Source of the DNA: Alphaproteobacteria bacterium
Lineage (GTDB): Bacteria; Pseudomonadota; Alphaproteobacteria; Sphingomonadales; Kordiimonadaceae
NCBI GenBank assembly: GCA_006226495.1
Contig: SBGU01000035.1
Coordinates: 29,996 to 93,995 of the forward strand
Direction of reading: 5' to 3'
Length of the DNA stretch: 64,000 nucleotides
This document shows positions 57,520 to 64,000 of this stretch, piece by piece. The first letter of the stretch is position 1; every line of letters begins with the position of its first letter. A program made the translations under genes and the position numbers. The notes beneath the pieces were generated by a model, which saw only the letters and a list, made by a program, of their open reading frames with translations, was not told the DNA's origin and ran no database searches.

Positions 57520-58704
57520 ATCCGCAATTTTCTGATTGCTTCGATTTCCTTCCTGCTGGGGGCGTGCTCTTTCGGGGCGCCCCCGGCCCCTTCTGGCCGG
57601 CTCCAGCCGGTTGTGGCGCAACCGCCTTCAGCGGCCTGCGCAACCGAAACGGCCCGCATTGATTTCACCTTCGAAGGGGCGTCGCTGTCTTCCTGTGTCA
57701 TCGAGGGGGAGAGCGCTTTTTCGGTTCTTGTCACACCCGAACATTCTCCGCCGATCAATCCAAGCCCATGGTACGCCTTCCGCTATCAGGCAAAGGGCGA
57801 CATCTTGGTGCATCTGCGCTATCTGGGCGCAAAACATCGTTATGTCCCGCACTGGACGGACGGCACCCGCGCGCAGCAATTGAACGCCGAGGTAAGTGCG
57901 GACGGCACCGTGGCGACACTGCACCTGCCCGCAGGCCAGGCAACCGTCAGCGCCCAGGAAATCCTCGCCTCAGACCATTATGGCGCCCTATTGACGCGCC
58001 TTGCCGCGAACCCGGAAACGCAGCGCCTGACGCTTGGCCAATCGCACGATGGCCGGGTGATTGAAGCGGTACGCTTCGGACGGGCCGATGCCCCGGGTCT
58101 GGTCATCCTGCTCGGGCGGCAACACCCGCCGGAGGTGACCGGCGCTGTCGCCATGGATGCTTTCCTGGTGGCGCTCGCCAAACGGATGAACGGGAACCCG
58201 GCACTGGCCAGGCGCTTTCAGGTCCTTGCCGTCCCCTTTCTGAACCCGGACGGTGTTGCGCGCGGCCATTGGCGCGCCAATCATGGCGGGCGCGACCTCA
58301 ACCGCGACTGGGGCGACTTCAGCCAGCCTGAAACCCGCGCCGTGGCGGACTGGATTGCCGGCCTGCCGGCGTCCGTGCGGCCGGTCGCGATGGTGGATTT
58401 CCATTCAACACGGCGCAATCTGTTCTATGTCCAGGGCGAAAGCGAAACGGACGAGGCGCAGGAACGTTTCCTGCAGGCGTGGCTGGGTGGGCAGGAACAG
58501 GCCATTCCGGGCTATCCCTTCACCATCGAACGGCGCAATGCAAACCCGAACTCCGGAACCTCGAAAAACTGGTTCCACGCGCAGTATGCCATCCCCGCCT
58601 ACACCTATGAAGTCGCCGACACGACGGACCGCGCCGCAACCGCTTCTGCCGCGGATGTCCTCGCCGGTCGCTTCCTTGATGCCTTGAACGAAGTGGCGCC
58701 ATAA
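57520..58704 (+). CDS. M14 (carboxypeptidase-type) metallopeptidase lipoprotein, apparent ATC start
   Basis: The 394-residue protein shows all M14 elements: zinc ligands HPPE in GRQHPPEVTG and His in MVDFHSTRRN, substrate Asn-Arg in RDLNRDWGD, and catalytic Glu in TYEVAD. Upstream of the first canonical start (a GTG at 57613) the frame is open and encodes a lipoprotein signal (RNFLIASISFLLGACSFG) with lipobox LGAC. AGGAG lies seven bases before an ATC codon at 57520, with no ATG, GTG or TTG at suitable distance. The gene begins 15 bases after the receptor stop, in the same frame. It should release C-terminal residues from peptides outside the inner membrane. Confidence 0.8.
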   Translation: MRNFLIASISFLLGACSFGAPPAPSGRLQPVVAQPPSAACATETARIDFTFEGASLSSCVIEGESAFSVLVTPEHSPPINPSPWYAFRYQAKGDILVHLRYLGAKHRYVPHWTDGTRAQQLNAEVSADGTVATLHLPAGQATVSAQEILASDHYGALLTRLAANPETQRLTLGQSHDGRVIEAVRFGRADAPGLVILLGRQHPPEVTGAVAMDAFLVALAKRMNGNPALARRFQVLAVPFLNPDGVARGHWRANHGGRDLNRDWGDFSQPETRAVADWIAGLPASVRPVAMVDFHSTRRNLFYVQGESETDEAQERFLQAWLGGQEQAIPGYPFTIERRNANPNSGTSKNWFHAQYAIPAYTYEVADTTDRAATASAADVLAGRFLDALNEVAP

Positions 58705-59306
58705 ACCCCGTTTTGGCCCAATTCTGCGGTTGGAATATCTGGTAGGGGTCCATGGCAACCGGCAAGGCCCGCTGAAACAGCCGTGAAGCATAAGCTGCCC
58801 AGGTTACGCCATGGAAAGGCAGGCCGGCGTGGCGGATCGTCAACTCGTGTGGCGGCCCGGCCCTTCTGGCAAGCTGCCTGCTGATTGCGCGTGCGGCGCG
58901 CCACTACCAAAAGGCGAATCGCGGACGGTGCCGGCTCCGGTCGGAACGGTATTTTTTCGCGCCCCCCGCGATATCACGCCGGCTTGTAGGCTTTATGCAA
59001 CCATATGGTGCTCGCGCCGTTTTTCTTTTCCATTATTTCCCGCGAACGATTCAAATTGTCTGAAATCCATGACTATTTCTTAAATGAATGCAGTGAAAGT
59101 AAGCCATGACTGGCCGTGTGGCAGTGGCCGGCAACAGGATTTGGGCGCGGGAACTTTTCCCGCGGCCGGTATATGGGGCAATCTTATGACGGTTCGTCGG
59201 ACCGGCTGTATCCTGGCAGGGGTGCAGCCCTGGCTGATGCAGCTTTCCGGTGTGGGCACGTGTGTGGCCCCCACCGGTCGCCCCTTCATGGCAGGCGGCT
59301 GCATCG
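58705..59306. other. Non-coding region before the RTX protease gene
   Basis: No credible gene, tRNA or repeat was found. A weak sigma-70-like pair (TTGTCT, 18 bases, TTAAAT, about 59057-59086) lies in the AT-richer part near 59000-59090. Confidence 0.4.
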
Positions 59307-62300
59307 ATGACTGACGGGCCGGGCATTTTCAACAATGACGGCCTGGGCGCCGACGACCTGTATCTCGACGATCTTTTGTCGGATGGCGGGTCCGGCAATG
59401 ACGGGCTGGCCGATGGCCCTGAAACCGATGCCAGCGCCGGCATGGACAGTCCGCAGACCGATGCCGCAACGGTCGGGGACAATGACAGTTATACCGACGT
59501 GCGCAGCACCACCTATTTTTCGCCGTCGGGTGATGCCAATATAGATTCCCTCCTGATGGGCCGGCACTATTCGGTCGATGCGGACGGCATCACCACCACC
59601 ATCACCTACAGTTTTCCGGCCAGCACCAGCCTCTATTCGGGTTCGCCCTACGGTGCCTATAACGAACCGGCATACGACCTCAGGGGGGTGTCCGCCGCCA
59701 CCATTGCCAAGTTCGAATATATTTTCGACTGGCTGGAGGGCATCACCAACCTGAATTTTGTCGAGGTGCCGGACAGCGGCACGTCCGCCGGCACCATCCG
59801 GCCGGCCTGGACCAATTACAACAGGCCGGGTGCCGCGGCCTGGGCCTATTATCCGCAAGGCGGTGTCTATGCCGGCGATATCTGGTTCTCGACCCGCACC
59901 CAGTCGGAAACCAGTACCTATTTCAACCTGGTCTTTATCCACGAGCTTGGCCACGCGCTTGGCCTGAAGCACTCGTTTGGTGCATCGGGCAGTTTCCCGG
60001 CCATCGACAGCCAGTATGACGGCTGGGACTATACGGTCATGAGCTACAGCGCGTCGGCCCGGCATGCGGGTACATCGTCGGTCGGCGACCTGATGCCGCA
60101 GACCTTCATGTCGTTCGACATCCAGGCGCTGCAATATCTGTATGGCACCAATTTCAACGCCAGCGCCGGCAATGACGACTATGTCTATTCGCTGTCGGCG
60201 CGCCACTATCTGACCATCCATGATTCAGGCGGTACCGATACCCTGGGCGTGACAGGCGGCACCACCGGTGTCGACCTGAACCTCAATCCCGGTACCTGGT
60301 CGGATGTCGGGACCACCATCAATTATGGCGCCGGCGTCCAGGAACATTACACCGTCTTCATCATGGACGGGGTGGTCATCGAAAATGCGTATGGCGCCGC
60401 GGGCAGCGACCGCATCAGCGGCAATGATGCCGACAACCTCCTGGAGGGCAACGCGGGCAACGACACGCTTGCAGGCGGCGCCGGTGCCGACACGCTGCTG
60501 GGCGGGGGCGGCAATGACAGCCTCACGGGCAGCACGGGCGCCGACAGGTTCGTGTTCGACGCCGGCTGGGGCGACGATACAATCACAGACTTTGACGCAG
60601 TCACCGACGTTATCGACATGTCGGGCACCGGTCTGTACCGTGACGGCGTCACCATCACACAGGCTGGAAGCGATGTCATTGTTGCCGACAGCGGCGGCAA
60701 CAGCATCAGGATTTTGGGGGCTACTTTGGACGATATCAACGCACGCATGCTGGGCCTGGCGGATGCCATTGGTGCAACCCTGACAGGCACCGCGAACAAT
60801 GACACCCTCACCGGCGGCAACGACGATGATGTGATCCTGGGCCTGGACGGCAGTGACAGCCTCTCGGGTGCTGCGGGCGACGACAGCCTGGAAGGCGGCG
60901 ACGGTTCCGACGAACTGCTCGGGCGCGATGGCGACGACACCCTCGCGGGCGGCAATGACGACGATTATCTGCAAGGCGGTGACGGCCATGACCTCCTGAT
61001 CGGTGGCGACGGTCCCGATCAACTGGTGGGCGGCAATGGCGACGACATGATCAGCGGCGGCGCGGGCGACGACCAGATCTATATGGGCTATGGCGACGAC
61101 ACCATCGATGGCGGGGCCGGTACCGACGGGGCCCATCTGCAACCCGGCAATGGAATCACCTTCAATTTCAACCTGATGGCGGGCACGATTACCGGCTCGG
61201 ACGGCTCGGTGAAGGTGATCTCGGGTGTCGAGAATGTCACGCTTTATGGCACCGACCACACGCTGTCGGGCGACGCGGGCGACAATTATCTTGACGGCGG
61301 TACCCGTCTTTGGGGCGGCGCGGGGGACGATACCCTCATCGGTTCCGGCAATAACGACACCCTGACCGGCGGCACGGGTGACGATTATATGCTGGGTGGT
61401 TCGGCAATGGACACCTATGTCTTCACCGCCGGCTGGGGCAGCGATACCATCATTGGCTTCAGCTACGACCGGCTCGATTTTTCGGCGGCGGGGCTGACCC
61501 GCGACGACCTGAGCATCGAACAGGCGGGCGACGATGTCCTGATCAGCCACGGTGCCGACACTGTCCTCCTCGTGGGGGCCAGCCTGTCCGACCTGTGGAC
61601 CTTTGCCTTCCTTGAAGCCGGCAGCGCGACGATTGTCGACGGTACGGCATCGGCCGATAGCCTCGTCGGTTCCGACGACGGGGCGCATGAACAGATTGCC
61701 GGCCTTGGCGGCGACGACACCCTGCGCGGGCGCGCCGGCGACGACAGCCTGTCGGGCGGCAATGGCGACGACCTGCTGGTCGGCGGCCTGGGCGACGATA
61801 CCCTGGCGGGTGGCGCCGGTGCGGATACCTTCGTGTTTGGTGCCGCAACGGGCAACGACATCATCAGCGACTTTACCGACGGCAGCGACCGGATCGATAT
61901 CTCGCTTGGCGGTGTCCGGTTCAGCGACCTGGGCATCGTGCAGCAAGGGGCGGATGTCCTCCTGTCCTACGGCACCAGCAGCATCCTGTTGTCGAACACC
62001 AGCGCGGGTGACCTCAGCGCTGCCGATTTCATCGAGGCGGCAGATGTGCCCGGCCAAAACGGCACATTGGCATCGGACAGCCTGTCCGGCAGCAATGTCG
62101 ACGAAAAGATATACGGCCTCGGTGGTGACGATACGCTCGCGGGCCTTGGCGGCAACGACACGCTCGTGGGCGGCAGCGGGTCCGACAGCCTCGCAGGCGG
62201 CGACGGCGCCGACAGCCTGGTCGGCAGCGGCGGCGGGGCCGATACCCTGCTGGGCGGTGCCGGCAACGACACGCTCGTCGCCTATAATGGCGACCTTGAT

Positions 62301-64000
62301 GTGGTCATTGATGGCGGTGACGGCTTCGATATCCTCCGCGTCGTTTCGCCTTCGCTGGGTGGTGCGTCCGTGGCGCTGGACCCGTCGCTCTCCTTCAGCC
62401 CGAATACGCTGGGCGCCGGCATCGACAATATCGAAGGCCTGGCCGGCGGCGAGGGGCGCGACACACTGGTCGGCAACAACAGCGACAACGATCTGGCCGG
62501 CGGCAATGGCGACGATTACCTGCAGGGCCATGGCGGCGACGATACCGTGGCCGGCGGCGATGGCAACGACGGTATCAATGGTGGCGACGGCAACGACAGC
62601 CTGCTGGGCGGCAACGGCGCCGACGACATTGGCGGTGGCAATGGCGACGACTTCCTGGACGGTGGCGCCGGCAACGATTCACTCTATGTCGCCCTGGGCA
62701 ACGACAGCATCAACGGCGGCGCGGGCCGGGACAGTGTCTATCTGATGCCGGCCGGCAACGTCGATTATGATGTCAATCTCACCACCGGCATCATCACCGG
62801 CTCGGACGGTTCGACCAAGCTGGTTTCAGGTGTCGAATCCGTCATTCTCGAAAGCAGCGGCAGCAGCATCACCGGCGACAGCCAGGACAACCGGCTGGAA
62901 GGCGGTGATGCCGCCTATGGTCTGGACGGCAATGACAGCCTGTTCGGCGACGCCAATGCCAATCTGGTCGACGGCGGCAATGGCGACGACTATGCCTGGA
63001 CCGGTTCGGGGGCCGATATGTTGCTGGGCGGCGCCGGCGACGATACCTTGCTGGGCCTCGAAGGCGCCGACACACTGTCTGGCGGCGCGGGCAGCGACAG
63101 CCTGTCCGGCGGCACGGGCGCCGACAGGTTCGTGTTCGACGCCGGCTGGGGCAACGATACAATCACAGATTTTGATGCAGGCACCGACGTTATCGACATG
63201 TCGGGCACCGGCCTGTACAGTGGCGATGTGACCATCTCACAGGCGGGAAGTGATGTCATTGTTGCCGATGGCAGCGGCAACAGCATCAGGATTTTGGGGG
63301 CGACCATGGACAATATCAACACCGGCATGCTGGGTCTGGCGGACGCCGCCGGCACAACCCTGACGGGCACCGCGAACAATGACAGCCTCACCGGTGGCAA
63401 CGACGACGATGTTATCCAGGGCCTGGACGGCGACGACACCCTCGTGGGCGGCTGGGGCGACGACACGCTTGATGGCGGCGGCGGCGATGATTATCTGGCG
63501 GGCGGCACGGGCAACAACGACCTCTCGGGCGGCGTTGGTGCCGATACGCTCATCGGCGGCGGCTGCACCGACACGTTTGATGGCGGCGATGGCAATGACC
63601 TCCTTGTGGGCGGCAACTGCAACGACATGCTTCTGGGTGGCAATGGCGACGACACGCTTGATGGTGGTTATGGCCACGACACGCTGTATGGCGGCAACGG
63701 CAATGACTATCTGGATGGCGGCGACGGCCTTGATGTCATGTATGGCGGCGCGGGCGACGACACCATTGTCGGCATTGCGGGCGGCGCCACCCATGATGGC
63801 GGCGACGGGTTCGATATTCTGACCTATACCGACCGCACGTCGGTTGTTTCCCTCAACCTCCTGACCGGTCGCAGCACCGAAGGCGGCACCTTCACCAGTA
63901 TCGAAGGCATCATCGGCGGCAGCGGCACGGACCGGTTCACCGGCGACGACGCGGACAACAGCCTCGACGGCGGCGCGGGCAACGATTTTCTGGATGGCGG
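59307..64000 (+). CDS. Giant metzincin-RTX protein (serralysin-like), 3' end outside window
   Basis: The frame is open from an ATG at 59307 to the window end, over 1,564 residues. There is no signal peptide; the N-terminus (MTDGPGIFNNDGLGADDL) is acidic and flexible. The catalytic domain has the zinc motif HELGHALGLKH (about residues 212-222) and Met-turn YTVMSYS. Many RTX calcium-binding nonapeptides (GGxGxDxLx type) follow, broken by modules of the DRFVFDAGWG...ITDFD type. Type I secretion is expected from such proteins; the transporter genes are not in view. A 5' overlapping short frame at 59186 is unlikely to be a gene. Start follows an AGGCGG stretch. Confidence 0.9.
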   Translation, partial: MTDGPGIFNNDGLGADDLYLDDLLSDGGSGNDGLADGPETDASAGMDSPQTDAATVGDNDSYTDVRSTTYFSPSGDANIDSLLMGRHYSVDADGITTTITYSFPASTSLYSGSPYGAYNEPAYDLRGVSAATIAKFEYIFDWLEGITNLNFVEVPDSGTSAGTIRPAWTNYNRPGAAAWAYYPQGGVYAGDIWFSTRTQSETSTYFNLVFIHELGHALGLKHSFGASGSFPAIDSQYDGWDYTVMSYSASARHAGTSSVGDLMPQTFMSFDIQALQYLYGTNFNASAGNDDYVYSLSARHYLTIHDSGGTDTLGVTGGTTGVDLNLNPGTWSDVGTTINYGAGVQEHYTVFIMDGVVIENAYGAAGSDRISGNDADNLLEGNAGNDTLAGGAGADTLLGGGGNDSLTGSTGADRFVFDAGWGDDTITDFDAVTDVIDMSGTGLYRDGVTITQAGSDVIVADSGGNSIRILGATLDDINARMLGLADAIGATLTGTANNDTLTGGNDDDVILGLDGSDSLSGAAGDDSLEGGDGSDELLGRDGDDTLAGGNDDDYLQGGDGHDLLIGGDGPDQLVGGNGDDMISGGAGDDQIYMGYGDDTIDGGAGTDGAHLQPGNGITFNFNLMAGTITGSDGSVKVISGVENVTLYGTDHTLSGDAGDNYLDGGTRLWGGAGDDTLIGSGNNDTLTGGTGDDYMLGGSAMDTYVFTAGWGSDTIIGFSYDRLDFSAAGLTRDDLSIEQAGDDVLISHGADTVLLVGASLSDLWTFAFLEAGSATIVDGTASADSLVGSDDGAHEQIAGLGGDDTLRGRAGDDSLSGGNGDDLLVGGLGDDTLAGGAGADTFVFGAATGNDIISDFTDGSDRIDISLGGVRFSDLGIVQQGADVLLSYGTSSILLSNTSAGDLSAADFIEAADVPGQNGTLASDSLSGSNVDEKIYGLGGDDTLAGLGGNDTLVGGSGSDSLAGGDGADSLVGSGGGADTLLGGAGNDTLVAYNGDLDVVIDGGDGFDILRVVSPSLGGASVALDPSLSFSPNTLGAGIDNIEGLAGGEGRDTLVGNNSDNDLAGGNGDDYLQGHGGDDTVAGGDGNDGINGGDGNDSLLGGNGADDIGGGNGDDFLDGGAGNDSLYVALGNDSINGGAGRDSVYLMPAGNVDYDVNLTTGIITGSDGSTKLVSGVESVILESSGSSITGDSQDNRLEGGDAAYGLDGNDSLFGDANANLVDGGNGDDYAWTGSGADMLLGGAGDDTLLGLEGADTLSGGAGSDSLSGGTGADRFVFDAGWGNDTITDFDAGTDVIDMSGTGLYSGDVTISQAGSDVIVADGSGNSIRILGATMDNINTGMLGLADAAGTTLTGTANNDSLTGGNDDDVIQGLDGDDTLVGGWGDDTLDGGGGDDYLAGGTGNNDLSGGVGADTLIGGGCTDTFDGGDGNDLLVGGNCNDMLLGGNGDDTLDGGYGHDTLYGGNGNDYLDGGDGLDVMYGGAGDDTIVGIAGGATHDGGDGFDILTYTDRTSVVSLNLLTGRSTEGGTFTSIEGIIGGSGTDRFTGDDADNSLDGGAGNDFLDG
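60532..60850 (+). repeat. Internal duplication in the RTX gene, copy 1
   Basis: This stretch recurs nearly base for base 2,580 bp downstream. It encodes a DRFVFDAGWG...TITDFD...MSGTGLY...NSIRILGA module and the following LTGTANN linker. Confidence 0.9.
61411..62100 (+). other. Two further FVF...DF modules in the RTX protein
   Basis: DTYVFTAGWGSDTIIGFSYDRLDFSAAGL (from about 61411) and DTFVFGAATGNDIISDFTDGSDRIDISLGG (from about 61828) have the same layout as the duplicated modules but are clearly diverged. They make four copies in the visible part of the protein. Confidence 0.8.
63112..63430 (+). repeat. Internal duplication in the RTX gene, copy 2
   Basis: This is the second copy, displaced by 2,580 bp (860 codons), with scattered substitutions, for example DAVTDV changed to DAGTDV. 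Confidence 0.9.

Noticed and set aside
57613..58704. GTG start for the M14 peptidase
   Set aside because: It would delete a well-formed lipoprotein signal peptide encoded upstream in the same frame.
59186..59314. Short ATG frame (MTVRRTGCILAG...) just before the RTX gene
   Set aside because: It overlaps the RTX start in another frame and has no family match or clear ribosome-binding site.
60225..62531. A 768-codon open frame on the minus strand opposite the RTX gene
   Set aside because: It mirrors the repetitive GGxGxD coding strand, has no ribosome-binding site or recognisable domain, and its residues are an Ala/Val/Gly repeat.

Overview
The window is about 64 kb of GC-rich chromosome from an alphaproteobacterium. 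Evidence for this is the CobT subunit of the aerobic cobaltochelatase at the left edge, a SUV3-type helicase / S4 protein / fdxA / carD run, an RpoH-type sigma factor, hslVU divergent from hisBHAFE, and a large outer-membrane TonB-dependent receptor. The order cannot be fixed from the sequence alone (Kordiimonadales, Rhodospirillales and Sphingomonadales-like groups are all possible). No rRNA, CRISPR array, integrase or insertion sequence was seen. Three tRNAs are present (Arg-CCT, Gly-GCC, Ser-GGA).

Layout. 1-10 kb: end of cobT, an esterase-like phytase-fold protein, a sulfotransferase, rpmB, a PAS protein, an amidase/macrodomain pair, a SUV3-like RNA helicase and an Hsp15-type S4 protein. 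10-20 kb: fdxA, a possible small RNA, carD, an orphan Imm8-type immunity gene, membrane proteins, an rpoH paralogue, a nuclease-fold protein, an aminotransferase/sulfotransferase pair and a CHASE4 histidine kinase. 20.6-30.7 kb: the most unusual region. A compact eight-gene minus-strand operon encodes a DUF697-like membrane protein, a 54-residue two-helix membrane protein, a TauD-type dioxygenase, a divergent radical-SAM-like protein with a non-standard cysteine pattern, an RlmN-like protein lacking its N-terminal domain, a cobalamin-binding radical SAM enzyme, a FeeM-like GNAT acyltransferase and an AlkB-fold dioxygenase. It has a good sigma-70 promoter and faces, across a shared intergenic region holding a perfect 8-bp dyad, a cyclic-peptide-type ABC exporter overlapping an SPFH protein. 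I infer a small-molecule synthesis and export locus that I cannot match to a described pathway.

31-44 kb is housekeeping: ProX/YbaK deacylase, thioredoxin-TPR, LON-domain protein, Trm112-like protein, HIT protein, hslVU with a sigma-32-like promoter, the histidine operon, an OafA-type acyltransferase and a flippase. 44-54 kb: a TonB-C protein, a chemotaxis receptor, a flavoprotein, and a C4-dicarboxylate module (DctB-like kinase, DctD-like regulator with a degenerate AAA+ domain, DctA). Two direct repeats three helical turns apart lie between dctB and dctA.

53-64 kb: a Tat-exported alpha/beta hydrolase, a TonB-dependent receptor, an M14 carboxypeptidase lipoprotein apparently starting at an ATC codon, and a giant metzincin/RTX protein that runs off the right edge after more than 1,560 residues. 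The hydrolase, receptor and peptidase follow dctA closely and look like one uptake-and-degradation unit feeding dicarboxylates or small peptides to the cell.
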